Shown in pieces: positions 27,197 through 35,537 of a stretch of DNA of 60,899 bases (its first letter is position 1; each line of letters starts with the position of its first letter). Both the position numbers and the translations under genes were made by a program. The notes beneath the pieces were generated by a model, which was not told where the DNA came from, made no database searches, and was given only the letters and a program-made list of their open reading frames with translations. The DNA lies in assembly GCF_900168265.1 (NCBI RefSeq), contig NZ_FVZF01000026.1, positions 1-60,899 of the forward strand. The letters run 5' to 3'. The DNA is from Salegentibacter salarius. Lineage in GTDB: Bacteria > Bacteroidota > Bacteroidia > Flavobacteriales > Flavobacteriaceae.

Positions 27197-27421
27197 AAAA
27201 GAGTGTGCTGTTGGATCACGATCATCATCGCTAATGTCGTTGTAATGCTTAAGTTGCTTCATCCAATATGCAAAAGCAGCTAGCCCAACAAGGACAAAAA
27301 TAAAATTTAAGGCATTTGCAGCCCACCAGGATTCTAATTCTAGATCTCTTAATAAATCTAAAGGATAGAAAAGTATCTCTTCAAATAAGTAGGCAATACC
27401 TTCAAATATATCTCTTAACAT
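27188..27421 (-). CDS. Small membrane protein, DUF6341-like
   Basis: A 77-residue protein ([22 protein letters not shown] onward) with an amphipathic N-terminal region, one membrane helix ([18 protein letters not shown]) and a conserved polar tail [12 protein letters not shown]. It matches what I recall of the flavobacterial DUF6341 family; function unknown. A TTG at 27442 is in frame, but the ATG at 27421 fits homologues. Its 3' end overlaps purD by 9 bases and it is divergent from the DUF6427-like gene, with which it probably shares a regulatory region. Confidence 0.7.
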   Translation of the reverse strand: MLRDIFEGIAYLFEEILFYPLDLLRDLELESWWAANALNFIFVLVGLAAFAYWMKQLKHYNDISDDDRDPTAHSFLG

Positions 27422-27496
27422 TTTTAATGAATTTAAGTTCAATTTATTTCAAAGCTATATTAAAGTGCCTCTAAAGAAGTTCAATAACTAACTTTG

Positions 27497-27514
27497 TTGT
27501 ATTTAAGAATACAA
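27497..27514. promoter_or_regulatory. Palindrome in the divergent promoter region
   Basis: TTGTATT-taag-AATACAA is a perfect 7-bp inverted repeat between the divergent small membrane genes, 18 bases before the right-hand start. Position and symmetry suggest an operator, but it could be chance in AT-rich DNA. Confidence 0.3.
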
Positions 27515-27531
27515 AAATATAAAAAACCACA

Positions 27532-28455
27532 ATGCTAACAAGCTTTTTTGGCAAATCAAAACCGGTAAACGGCGTAGCGATCAGTATTTTTTTGATCATA
27601 TTTTTTATAATCGCCAATTTTAAAGCCTGGTTTTTGGAATTTGAGATCTTTAATTTTTTAGAGAAACTGGTAGTTTTACTATGTCTTATCCTTAGTGTTT
27701 TTGTGCTAAATTTTATTGCTAAAAAGAATGAACTTACCCAGCGTAGCGCTTATAAGATCCTATTTTTTGTGATTTTTTCGGCTTCCTTTTTTGCTCTCTT
27801 AAGAAACCACCAGGCTATTTTCGCGAATATATGCGTGCTATTTGCATTGAGAAGAGTTATAAGTTTGCAAACTAAAAAAGTTACTCAAAAGAAAATTTTT
27901 GACGCCACCTTTTGGATCTGTATCGCTTCACTTTTTTATTTCTGGTCTATTTTGTTTTTGGTGGTAGTTTATGCCGGGATTTTATATTATTTGCCAAAAC
28001 CTAAAAACTGGTTAATTCCACCTATTGCCGTTTTAGCGGTTGCGGCGCTAACGCAAAGTTTTCACATTATTACCTACGATCAATTTTATACATTTTCCGA
28101 GTGGTTCCAGTGGAGTAATTTTGATTATTCAAAATATCAAAACCTTGAAATTCTTATTCCTGTAAGTATAATTTTGGCGCTTACTCTTTGGTCCCTGGTG
28201 CAGTTTTTTGCCGTGGTGAATAAAGCAAGTGTGTCTATGAAACCTTCCTTAAACCTGGTTTTGCTCAGTTTATTAACCGCTGTAGCCGTAGCTATTTTTG
28301 CGCCAACTAAAGATGGGAGTGAGCTAATTTTCTTTTTCGTGCCGCTTAGTATTGTGACCTCCATTTATTTTGATCAAAAAAGCGATAAGGTTTTCCGGGA
28401 AGTTTTACTTGTATTGCTTATCTTAATGCCATTGAGTATTCCATTGATTTTTTAA
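27532..28455 (+). CDS. Polytopic membrane protein, DUF6427-like
   Basis: A 307-residue protein with about eight to nine predicted membrane helices and almost no large loops. The N-terminus MLTSFFGKSKPVNGVAIS matches what I recall of the flavobacterial DUF6427 family; function unknown. It is divergent from the DUF6341-like gene, a pairing I believe is common in this family. Confidence 0.7.
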   Translation: MLTSFFGKSKPVNGVAISIFLIIFFIIANFKAWFLEFEIFNFLEKLVVLLCLILSVFVLNFIAKKNELTQRSAYKILFFVIFSASFFALLRNHQAIFANICVLFALRRVISLQTKKVTQKKIFDATFWICIASLFYFWSILFLVVVYAGILYYLPKPKNWLIPPIAVLAVAALTQSFHIITYDQFYTFSEWFQWSNFDYSKYQNLEILIPVSIILALTLWSLVQFFAVVNKASVSMKPSLNLVLLSLLTAVAVAIFAPTKDGSELIFFFVPLSIVTSIYFDQKSDKVFREVLLVLLILMPLSIPLIF

Positions 28456-28572
28456 AAGTATTTACCTGCCGGTGATTGAAAAATATGTTGCTACTTTTGA
28501 AACTTCACAATTAAAAGAATTCCAATTTCAGCAGAGCAAAACCACATTAGCTGATGTGATTTGAGCGATAAA

Positions 28573-29571
28573 ATGAATTATATAGGTTCTAAACATAAGC
28601 TTGGAGATTTTATTAAATCTACCGTATCAGAAGTGGTTTCTGAAGATCTTTCCCAAATGGTATTTTGCGATCTCTTTGCCGGAACCGGCAGCGTGGGCCG
28701 CAATTTTAAAACTTCGGTAAAATCTGTGATCGCTAACGATGTTGAATTTTATAGTTATGTTTTGCTGAAAAATTATATTGAAAATCATCAGCATCTGGAA
28801 GCTGAAGGTTTGCTTGCAGAATTAAATAAGCTGCAAGGTAAATCGGGGTTTGTTTTCGAGGAATACAGCGAAAATGGCAAGGCTGGCAGACTCTATTTTT
28901 CTGAAGCAAACGGAAAGAGAATTGACGCAATTCGGCAGCAAATAGATAATTGGAAATTGAATAAGAAAATAGGGGTAAACCAGTATTTTTTTCTCTTAGC
29001 TTCATTGCTGGAAAGTGCCGATAAAGTAGCGAATACCGCTTCGGTTTATGCTGCTTTTTTAAAGAAAGTAAAACCAACAGCCCAAAAGGAACTAAAATTA
29101 CAACCGGCAAAATTTGAATTGACAACGCATTCTCATAAGGTGTTTCAAAAAGATGCAAATCAGTTAATTAAAGAAATAGAAGGAGATATCCTGTATTTAG
29201 ATCCGCCCTACAATGCGCGTCAATATGGCGCCAACTATCATATTTTAAATACCATCGCAAAATATGATACCTTTGCACCTAGAGGTAAAACCGGGCTTCG
29301 AGATTATTATCGTTCTAATTATTGCAGAAGGAGAGAGGTTGAAAAATCTTTTCGGGATCTGGTAGAAAATGCCCGTTTCAGGTATATATTTTTCAGCTAT
29401 AATAACGAGGGTCTAATGCCTTCCGAAGAAATAAAAAAAGTAATGAGCCGTTTTGGAAATTACGATTTAGTCACTAGAAATTATCAGCGTTTTAAAGCAG
29501 ATAAGACTGAAAACCGAAACCACACGGCCAATAACACTACAGAATATCTACACATTTTAGAAAAAAAATAA
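28573..29571 (+). CDS. D12-class N6-adenine DNA methyltransferase, apparently solitary
   Basis: A 332-residue Dam-like (MethyltransfD12) enzyme. MNYIGSKHKLGDFI and FCDLFAGTGSVGRNF (SAM motif I) lie at the N-terminus, and the catalytic motif IV DPPY is in LYLDPPYNARQYGANYH. The C-terminal region ends ENRNHTANNTTEYLHILEKK. It would methylate adenine N6 in a short DNA site; specificity is not readable. No restriction endonuclease lies nearby. A TTG at 28561 is in frame; I chose the ATG at 28573 because relatives start at this MNYIGSK. The next gene begins 3 bases after its stop. Confidence 0.88.
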   Translation: MNYIGSKHKLGDFIKSTVSEVVSEDLSQMVFCDLFAGTGSVGRNFKTSVKSVIANDVEFYSYVLLKNYIENHQHLEAEGLLAELNKLQGKSGFVFEEYSENGKAGRLYFSEANGKRIDAIRQQIDNWKLNKKIGVNQYFFLLASLLESADKVANTASVYAAFLKKVKPTAQKELKLQPAKFELTTHSHKVFQKDANQLIKEIEGDILYLDPPYNARQYGANYHILNTIAKYDTFAPRGKTGLRDYYRSNYCRRREVEKSFRDLVENARFRYIFFSYNNEGLMPSEEIKKVMSRFGNYDLVTRNYQRFKADKTENRNHTANNTTEYLHILEKK

Positions 29572-29574
29572 TTT

Positions 29575-30180
29575 ATGTTTTCAGATAAAGCAAATAAGAT
29601 TTTTCAAGAAGTAATAGAAAAATACCACGAAAAAGATACGGTAGAGCAGCCATTTGAAAATCCTTACGATAGCGAAAATGAACTAATTGAGCATTTGTTG
29701 TATAGAAAATGCTGGATTGACACTGTACAATGGCATTACGAGGATATAATTAGGGATAAACATATTGATCCGGTTGATGCACTGACACTAAAACGCCAGA
29801 TAGATGCTTCTAACCAGGACCGCACTGACACGGTGGAATATATTGATAGTTATTTTTTAAAGAAATTTAAAGATATTCAGCCAAAAGATGATGCTACAAT
29901 TAATTCTGAAAGTCCTGCCTGGGCAATAGATAGGCTTTCAATTTTAGCTTTAAAGATTTACCATATGCACGAGGAAGCTAACCGGGAAGATGCTTCGCAA
30001 GAGCACCAAATGAAGTGTAAAGCCAAGCTTGATGTATTACTGGAGCAACGTGTAGACCTTTCTAAAGCGATAAATCAATTGTTGGAAGATATTGCTGCCG
30101 GAAAAAAATATATGAAAGTGTACCGGCAAATGAAAATGTACAATGACGATGAACTGAATCCTGTACTTAGAAAAAAATAA
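29575..30180 (+). CDS. DUF4254-family protein
   Basis: A 201-residue, mostly helical, acidic protein of the Bacteroidota DUF4254 family (name from memory), with the conserved segments LLYRKCWIDTVQWHYEDIIRD, DASNQDRTDTVEYID and SPAWAIDRLSILALKIYHM. Function unknown. It lies between the adenine methyltransferase (3-base gap) and a GT9 glycosyltransferase (19-base gap); the usual pairing with a heptosyltransferase-like gene suggests an envelope glycan role. Confidence 0.8.
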   Translation: MFSDKANKIFQEVIEKYHEKDTVEQPFENPYDSENELIEHLLYRKCWIDTVQWHYEDIIRDKHIDPVDALTLKRQIDASNQDRTDTVEYIDSYFLKKFKDIQPKDDATINSESPAWAIDRLSILALKIYHMHEEANREDASQEHQMKCKAKLDVLLEQRVDLSKAINQLLEDIAAGKKYMKVYRQMKMYNDDELNPVLRKK

Positions 30181-30199
30181 AGCTTTAAAATTATTCTAT

Positions 30200-31297
30200 A
30201 TGAAGAAGCAGTCTCCCAATGTGAAAAAGACTTCTTCCCGAATGGGGGAGAGACCGCAGGCAAAGGGGGCTTCTCATATCCTGGTGATTAGGTTATCGGC
30301 TATGGGTGATGTAGCGATGACAGTTCCCGTGTTGCGGGTCTTAACGGCCACCTATCCATATTTAAAAGTTACAGTTTTAACCCGGGGATTTTTTGAACCA
30401 ATGTTTAAAGGAATTCCAGGGGTTTCTGTTTATAAAGCCGATATTAAAGGGGTACATAGTGGCGTGGTTGGTCTTTGTCGCCTGGCAAAAGATCTTCGCG
30501 ATATTGGTATTGATAAAGTAGCCGATCTTCATGATGTTTTACGCAGTAATGTGCTAAAATCGGTCTTCTATATGTTTGGAATTCCGGTAAAGCAAATCGA
30601 TAAGGGCCGGAATGAAAAGAAAGCGCTCACCCGTGAAAATAACAAGATCTTTAAGCAATTAAAACCTACAATACAACGCTATGCCGATGTGTTTGAAGCT
30701 TTGGGTTACCCCATTGATCTTAGCTCGCATCAATTTCCGAATAAAGAAAAGCTTTCAGGAAAAATAAGAGAACTGGTAGGCACCGAACCTAAAAAATGGC
30801 TTGGGATTGCACCTTTCGCGCAGCATAATTCTAAAGCTTATCCGGCAGGTCTAATGGAAGAAGTTTTAGAGGAATTAAGCGAAAACCCAAAAATTAAGGT
30901 TTTGCTGTTCGGTGGTGGGGAAGAAGAAACTAACCAATTAGAAAATTGGTCAAAAAAGTTTAAAAACACAATTAGCATTGCCGGAAAACTGACTTTAGCC
31001 GAAGAACTTGCGCTTATTGATAATCTTGATGCTATGCTTGCTATGGATAGCGGAAATGGCCATATGGCTGCGATGTTTGGAACCCCGGTAATTACACTTT
31101 GGGGTGTTACACATCCTTATGCGGGTTTTGCGCCTTTTAATCAACCAGAAAGTCACAGTCTACTCCCTGATCTTACTCAATATCCAAAAATTCCCACTTC
31201 TGTGTACGGAAATTCATACCCTGAAGCTTATGAGAATGCCATTGGTAGCATTTCTCCTGAAAGTGTTTTAAAGAAAATTGATGAGGTTTTGTTTTAG
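30200..31297 (+). CDS. Glycosyltransferase family 9 (heptosyltransferase-like)
   Basis: A 365-residue GT-B enzyme of the ADP-heptose:LPS heptosyltransferase group. ILVIRLSAMGDVAMTVPVLR is the family N-terminus, and AMDSGNGHMAAMFGTPVITLWG is the C-terminal nucleotide-sugar site. It probably acts in lipopolysaccharide core or O-glycan synthesis on the cytoplasmic face. About 26 residues (MKKQSPNVKKTSSRMGERPQ onward) precede the usual start; the DNA coding for them (30231-30274) is unusually GC-rich with GGGGG and CCC runs, as if a repeat had become part of the gene. The true start may instead lie further inside. Confidence 0.88.
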   Translation: MKKQSPNVKKTSSRMGERPQAKGASHILVIRLSAMGDVAMTVPVLRVLTATYPYLKVTVLTRGFFEPMFKGIPGVSVYKADIKGVHSGVVGLCRLAKDLRDIGIDKVADLHDVLRSNVLKSVFYMFGIPVKQIDKGRNEKKALTRENNKIFKQLKPTIQRYADVFEALGYPIDLSSHQFPNKEKLSGKIRELVGTEPKKWLGIAPFAQHNSKAYPAGLMEEVLEELSENPKIKVLLFGGGEEETNQLENWSKKFKNTISIAGKLTLAEELALIDNLDAMLAMDSGNGHMAAMFGTPVITLWGVTHPYAGFAPFNQPESHSLLPDLTQYPKIPTSVYGNSYPEAYENAIGSISPESVLKKIDEVLF

Positions 31298-31359
31298 AAA
31301 CTACTCAATCCAATCTTACCAAAATTGGAAATTAAAAAAGGAATGGAAAGTTCTTAAAT

Positions 31360-31428
31360 CGTCAAGCTGAACTTGTTTCATCTTCTAGTATGTTAATCGT
31401 TAGATCCTGAAACAAGTTCAGGATGACG
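31360..31428 (+). repeat. Two-hairpin interspersed repeat, copy 3
   Basis: Arm A 31360-31387 (AGCTGAA/TTCATCT, one changed base) and arm B 31401-31428 (TCCTGAA/TTCAGGA), with CGTCA and TGACG ends. It lies in the convergent region between the GT9 gene and the prolyl oligopeptidase gene. The flanks (AAAAAGGAATGG and AACCCTTTTT) are only weakly complementary, unlike copies 1 and 2. Confidence 0.85.
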
Positions 31429-31471
31429 TAGAGTAATTCAAAACCCTTTTTAGTTATTCTTACTTATAAAA

Positions 31472-31503
31472 AAACCTCACAGTTTTTAAAAACTGTGAGG
31501 TTT
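31472..31503. terminator. Perfect 32-base palindrome, bidirectional terminator
   Basis: AAACCTCACAGTTTTT followed at once by AAAAACTGTGAGGTTT, a 16-bp stem with no spacer, between convergent GT9 (+) and prolyl oligopeptidase (-) genes. Its CCTCACAG core is shared with palindromes at 34954-34975 and 44440-44474. Confidence 0.75.
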
Positions 31504-31521
31504 GAGTTAAGATAAAAAAGT

Positions 31522-33678
31522 TTATCCTTTTACTTCTTCTTTAGTTTTATTTGGTAAAACATCAAAGCCCATATTATAAAGAGTGAACCCAAAAATATCG
31601 GCATATTCTTCAATAATCATTTTTGTAGGTTTCCCTGCACCGTGACCGGCTTTGGTTTCAATCCTGATTAAGACAGGTTCTTCCCCAGCGTGTTTTTCCT
31701 GCAATTCGGCAGCGAATTTAAAGGAATGCGCAGGCACCACACGATCGTCGTGATCTCCTGTGGTAACCAAAGTAGCAGGATATTCAGTTCCTTTTTCAAT
31801 ATTATGAACGGGAGAATAGTTGTAAAGATATTCAAACATCTCTTTGCTATCCTGGGAAGTTCCATAATCGTAAGCCCAGCCTGCTCCTGCTGTGAAAGTA
31901 TGGTAACGCAGCATATCCATTACGCCAACGGCCGGTAAAGCTACTTTCATAAGGTCTGGACGCTGGGTCATAGTTGCTCCAACTAAAAGTCCGCCGTTAG
32001 AACCACCGCGAATAGCCAGGTAATCACTTGAGGTATAATTCTCTTCAATAAGGTATTCCGCAGCAGCTATAAAATCGTCAAAAACGTTTTGTTTTTTGAG
32101 TTTAATACCGGCATCATGCCATTCTTTTCCATATTCACCACCTCCTCTTAGGTTTGGAACGGCATAAACGCCGCCTTGTTCCATCCAGATCGCATTTGCA
32201 GTGCTAAAAGAAGGCGTTAAACTAACATTGAAGCCTCCATATCCATAAAGCATTGTTGGATTCTTACCGTTAAGCTCAAGACCTTTTTTATGGGTAATAA
32301 TCATTGGGATTTTTGTTCCGTCTTTTGAGGTGTAAAAAACCTGCTTACTTTCGTAATCGTCTGGATTAAATTTTATATTCGGTTTGTTATAAACTTCAGA
32401 AGTTCCTTCTTCAATATTGTATTTGTAGATGGTACCCGGAGTTACATAATTAGTGAAAGAATAATACAATTCTTCTTTTTCCTTTTTGGCACCAAATCCG
32501 CCTGCAGAACCAATTCCCGGAAGTTCAACTTCACGAACTAATTCTCCATCATAGTCGTATTGCTTTACTTCAGAAACTGCATCTACCATATATTCGGCAA
32601 AGAAATAGCCGCCGCCGGTAGAAGGGCTCAATACGTTTTCGGTTTCAGGAATAAAGTCTTCCCAGTTTTCAGGAGAAGGATTTGCGGCATCTACGGTCAC
32701 AACCTTACGATTGGGCGCATCCATATTCGTAACGATAAACAATTTGCTGTCTTCGTTGGTAATTACGTAGCTATCGGTGTTTTCGTGGTCTAAAATAGTA
32801 ACCAATTCTGGATTATTTTTGGAGAGATCCATCATAAAAAGTTTCCCGCCGGAAGTTGAATTCCTTGCAGAAATAAATAAAAAACGGTCATCTTCTGAAA
32901 CGCCACCGCCTACGTAACGATGTTTTTGTTCTTCAGTATCTCCAAAAATCACCTTGTCATCACTTTGTGGAGTTCCCAGTTTATGATAAAATAACCTATG
33001 TTGATCTGTCTTTGCCGAAAGCTCGCTGCCTTCTGGCTTTTCGTAGCTGGAATAGTAAAAGCCTTCGTTTCCTTTCCAGGAAATTCCACTGAATTTTACA
33101 TTCTGAATAGTATCTTCTACGCGTTCTTTATTTTCGGCATCTATAATGATTATTTTTCTCCAGTCGCTACCACCTTCAGAAATAGCATAAGCGGCTTTAC
33201 TGCCGTCTTTAGAGAAACTTATGCCGGCAAGGGAAGTAGTACCATCTTCACTGAATTTGTTAGGATCCAGGAAGATTTCTGTTTCCCCATCTTCACCTTT
33301 TTTTCTATAAACCACGTATTGATTTTGTAAACCATCGTTTTTGTAGAAATAGGTGTAATCGCCTTCTTCAAAAGGGGCACTTATTTTTTCGTAATTCCAT
33401 ATTTCTGAAAGTCTTTCTTCAAGTTCTTTTTTATACGGAATACTGTTTAGATAATCGAAAGTTACCTCGTTTTGGGCTTTTACCCAAGCTTCGGTTTCTT
33501 CGCTGCGGTCGTCTTCCAGCCAGCGGTAAGGGTCTTTAACTTCGGTCCCAAAATAATCGGTAACCGTATCTACTTTTTTGGTTTCAGGGTAATTCAAACT
33601 GATTTCTTTTTCGTTTTTAGAATCATTGCAGGAAGCCAGGACGGCAAGAGCAAAAATTCCGGGTAATGTTTTTTTCAT
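31522..33678 (-). CDS. Prolyl oligopeptidase family serine peptidase, lipoprotein
   Basis: A 718-residue S9A peptidase with a lipoprotein signal (MKKTLPGIFALAVLASC, Cys17). An N-terminal seven-bladed propeller (about 80-440; DPYRWLEDDRSEET precedes it) gates the catalytic alpha/beta-hydrolase domain, where Ser is in RGGSNGGLLVGA, Asp in GDHDDRVVP and His in KAGHGAGKPT. It cleaves short peptides after proline, presumably in the periplasm or at the outer membrane. It lies downstream of asd on the same strand, separated by a terminator. Confidence 0.94.
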   Translation of the reverse strand: MKKTLPGIFALAVLASCNDSKNEKEISLNYPETKKVDTVTDYFGTEVKDPYRWLEDDRSEETEAWVKAQNEVTFDYLNSIPYKKELEERLSEIWNYEKISAPFEEGDYTYFYKNDGLQNQYVVYRKKGEDGETEIFLDPNKFSEDGTTSLAGISFSKDGSKAAYAISEGGSDWRKIIIIDAENKERVEDTIQNVKFSGISWKGNEGFYYSSYEKPEGSELSAKTDQHRLFYHKLGTPQSDDKVIFGDTEEQKHRYVGGGVSEDDRFLFISARNSTSGGKLFMMDLSKNNPELVTILDHENTDSYVITNEDSKLFIVTNMDAPNRKVVTVDAANPSPENWEDFIPETENVLSPSTGGGYFFAEYMVDAVSEVKQYDYDGELVREVELPGIGSAGGFGAKKEKEELYYSFTNYVTPGTIYKYNIEEGTSEVYNKPNIKFNPDDYESKQVFYTSKDGTKIPMIITHKKGLELNGKNPTMLYGYGGFNVSLTPSFSTANAIWMEQGGVYAVPNLRGGGEYGKEWHDAGIKLKKQNVFDDFIAAAEYLIEENYTSSDYLAIRGGSNGGLLVGATMTQRPDLMKVALPAVGVMDMLRYHTFTAGAGWAYDYGTSQDSKEMFEYLYNYSPVHNIEKGTEYPATLVTTGDHDDRVVPAHSFKFAAELQEKHAGEEPVLIRIETKAGHGAGKPTKMIIEEYADIFGFTLYNMGFDVLPNKTKEEVKG

Positions 33679-33710
33679 AAATTATGTTTTGATACAAACA
33701 GTTAGTACTA

Positions 33711-33740
33711 AAAAATGCCTGTAAGTTACAATTTTACAGG
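33711..33740 (-). terminator. Terminator downstream of asd
   Basis: CCTGTAA (33718-33724) and TTACAGG (33734-33740) form a 7-bp stem with a 9-base loop; on the minus strand it is followed by CATTTTTTAG. It separates asd from the prolyl oligopeptidase gene. Confidence 0.65.
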
Positions 33741-33768
33741 TATTAGTTAGTTTTTTGTTTGCTACCGT

Positions 33769-34758
33769 TTACACTAATTTATTTTTAATCAGGTATTCGG
33801 CAATTTGTATGGTATTGGTAGCTGCGCCTTTCCTAAGATTATCGGCCACTACCCACATATTTAAACTTTTAGGTTGTGAATAATCCCGGCGAATCCTGCC
33901 AACAAAAACATCGTCTTTTCCTTCAGCGTAAATAGGCATTGGGTAAGTATTGGTCTCCGGGTTATCCTGAACGGTTACCCCAGGAAACTGACTCAGGATT
34001 TTTCGTACTTCAGCTTCATCAAATTCATTTTCAAATTCAATATTCACAGATTCTGAATGCCCGCCAACCACAGGAATTCTAATTGCGGTAGCACTTACCA
34101 ATACCGATTCATCTCCAAGGATCTTTTTGGTTTCTTTAGTAAGTTTCATCTCTTCTTTGGTGTATCCGTTTTCCTGGAACACATCACAATGCGGAAGGGC
34201 ATTCTTATGAATAGGATAAGGATAGGCCATCTCGCCTTTTTCACCTTTGTATTCATTTTCCAACTGCTCCACCGCTTTTACGCCGGTACCGGTAATAGAC
34301 TGGTAAGTAGAAACGATAACACGCTTAATTTTGAAAGCATCGTGCAGCGGTTTTAAAGCCATCAACAACTGGATGCTAGAACAGTTAGGATTTGCAATGA
34401 TCTTGTCTTCTTTGGTCAATTCAGAAGCATTAATCTCCGGAATCACCAGTTTTTTGGTTTCATCCATTCTCCAGGCCGAAGAATTATCTACTACCGTTGT
34501 TCCATTTTCGGCAAATTTTGGAGCCCATTCCAAAGAAGTTTCTCCACCGGCAGAAAATAGCGCAATATCCGGTTTAAGGTCTACCGCCGTTTGCAAGCCA
34601 ATTACTTCATAGTCTTTTCCTTTAAAATTGATCTTTTTCCCAACTGACCTTTCTGAAGCAACCAGGTATAATTCCGTAACCGGAAAATTCCTTTCGGCTA
34701 AAACTTTTAACATGATCTCGCCTACCATTCCGGTAGCGCCTACAACTGCTATTCTCAT
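33769..34758 (-). CDS. asd: Aspartate-semialdehyde dehydrogenase
   Basis: A 329-residue NADP enzyme reducing aspartyl phosphate to aspartate semialdehyde, the branch point to lysine/diaminopimelate, threonine and methionine. The N-terminal VVGATGMVGEIM binds NADP; the catalytic Cys126 is in IANPNCSSIQ; the later His is in RIPVVGGHSESV. Length and start are typical. It follows mscL with a terminator in between, so it is probably transcribed alone. Confidence 0.97.
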   Translation of the reverse strand: MRIAVVGATGMVGEIMLKVLAERNFPVTELYLVASERSVGKKINFKGKDYEVIGLQTAVDLKPDIALFSAGGETSLEWAPKFAENGTTVVDNSSAWRMDETKKLVIPEINASELTKEDKIIANPNCSSIQLLMALKPLHDAFKIKRVIVSTYQSITGTGVKAVEQLENEYKGEKGEMAYPYPIHKNALPHCDVFQENGYTKEEMKLTKETKKILGDESVLVSATAIRIPVVGGHSESVNIEFENEFDEAEVRKILSQFPGVTVQDNPETNTYPMPIYAEGKDDVFVGRIRRDYSQPKSLNMWVVADNLRKGAATNTIQIAEYLIKNKLV

Positions 34759-34945
34759 AATTTATAACTTTTGTCTTTCCCGTGAAGACGGGAAACTATT
34801 ATGCTTTTTTCAAATTGTATTAACAGCTTTCGACACCTGTTAATTTAATCAGCCGCAAATTTATTATCCCCAACTTAACTTACATAGTCTGAGCCCTTAA
34901 AATTGAAAAGAATTATTGTTTTTAAACTAATTCGTGTTTTTCGTT

Positions 34946-34978
34946 AAAAAAAGACCCCACAGTTTCCTGTGGGGTTTA
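34946..34978 (-). terminator. Terminator downstream of mscL
   Basis: ACCCCACAG-tttc-CTGTGGGGT (34954-34975), a 9-bp GC-rich stem; on the minus strand it is followed by CTTTTTTT. The remaining sequence between mscL and asd (34759-35036) holds nothing else I can identify apart from where the asd promoter should be. Confidence 0.8.
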
Positions 34979-35036
34979 ATTAAATTACGATTTATTTAAA
35001 ATGAGCAGTATAGCGGTGCTCGTATCTTTAAAAAAT

Positions 35037-35471
35037 TTAAGTCGTACTGTTCTGTTTTTTTAGCTCATCCCTAATTTGGGTAAGCAAATCTTCCTGGGTT
35101 GGCCCTTTTGGCTCCACCAGTTTTGGGGCTTCTTTTTCCTTTTTAGTCTTTTCATACGCCCGTAATACCAAAAATATAAAAAATGCAACGATTATAAAAT
35201 GAATAATGGTATCTATTAAATTTCCGTAAGTGATTACAGCGGCTTCAGCTTCTTTTGCAGATTCTAATGTTTCGTAGGAAACGCCATTTAACGATATGAA
35301 TTTCTGTGAAAAATCTGTTCCTCCGGTAATTAAACCAATTATAGGCATAATAACATCGGCCACTACAGAAGCGATGATTTTGTTAAAAGCGGCACCTATC
35401 ACCACCGCAGTAGCAAGGGCTATAATATCACCCTTGAGCATAAACTTTTTAAAATCTTGAATAAAACTCAT
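35037..35471 (-). CDS. mscL: Large-conductance mechanosensitive channel
   Basis: A 144-residue channel subunit. The N-terminal amphipathic helix and TM1 ([30 protein letters not shown]), the loop, TM2 (about 84-105, [19 protein letters not shown]) and the C-terminal helix ([14 protein letters not shown]) are all in place. Pentamers open under membrane tension to release solutes on osmotic downshock. Monocistronic with its own terminator. Confidence 0.96.
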   Translation of the reverse strand: MSFIQDFKKFMLKGDIIALATAVVIGAAFNKIIASVVADVIMPIIGLITGGTDFSQKFISLNGVSYETLESAKEAEAAVITYGNLIDTIIHFIIVAFFIFLVLRAYEKTKKEKEAPKLVEPKGPTQEDLLTQIRDELKKQNSTT

Positions 35472-35537
35472 GATAAATTCTGATTGGATTAGTAACTAAC
35501 CAAATTACACAATAATTGGCTAGAAAAAATCATTTAA

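Noticed and set aside
32998-33330. 110-residue plus-strand ORF opposite the prolyl oligopeptidase gene
   Set aside because: Hydrophobic Phe-rich shadow of a coding strand.
34759-35036. Riboswitch upstream of asd
   Set aside because: Lysine riboswitches precede asd in some phyla, but I see only an mscL terminator and AT-rich DNA, without the conserved lysine-box arrangement.
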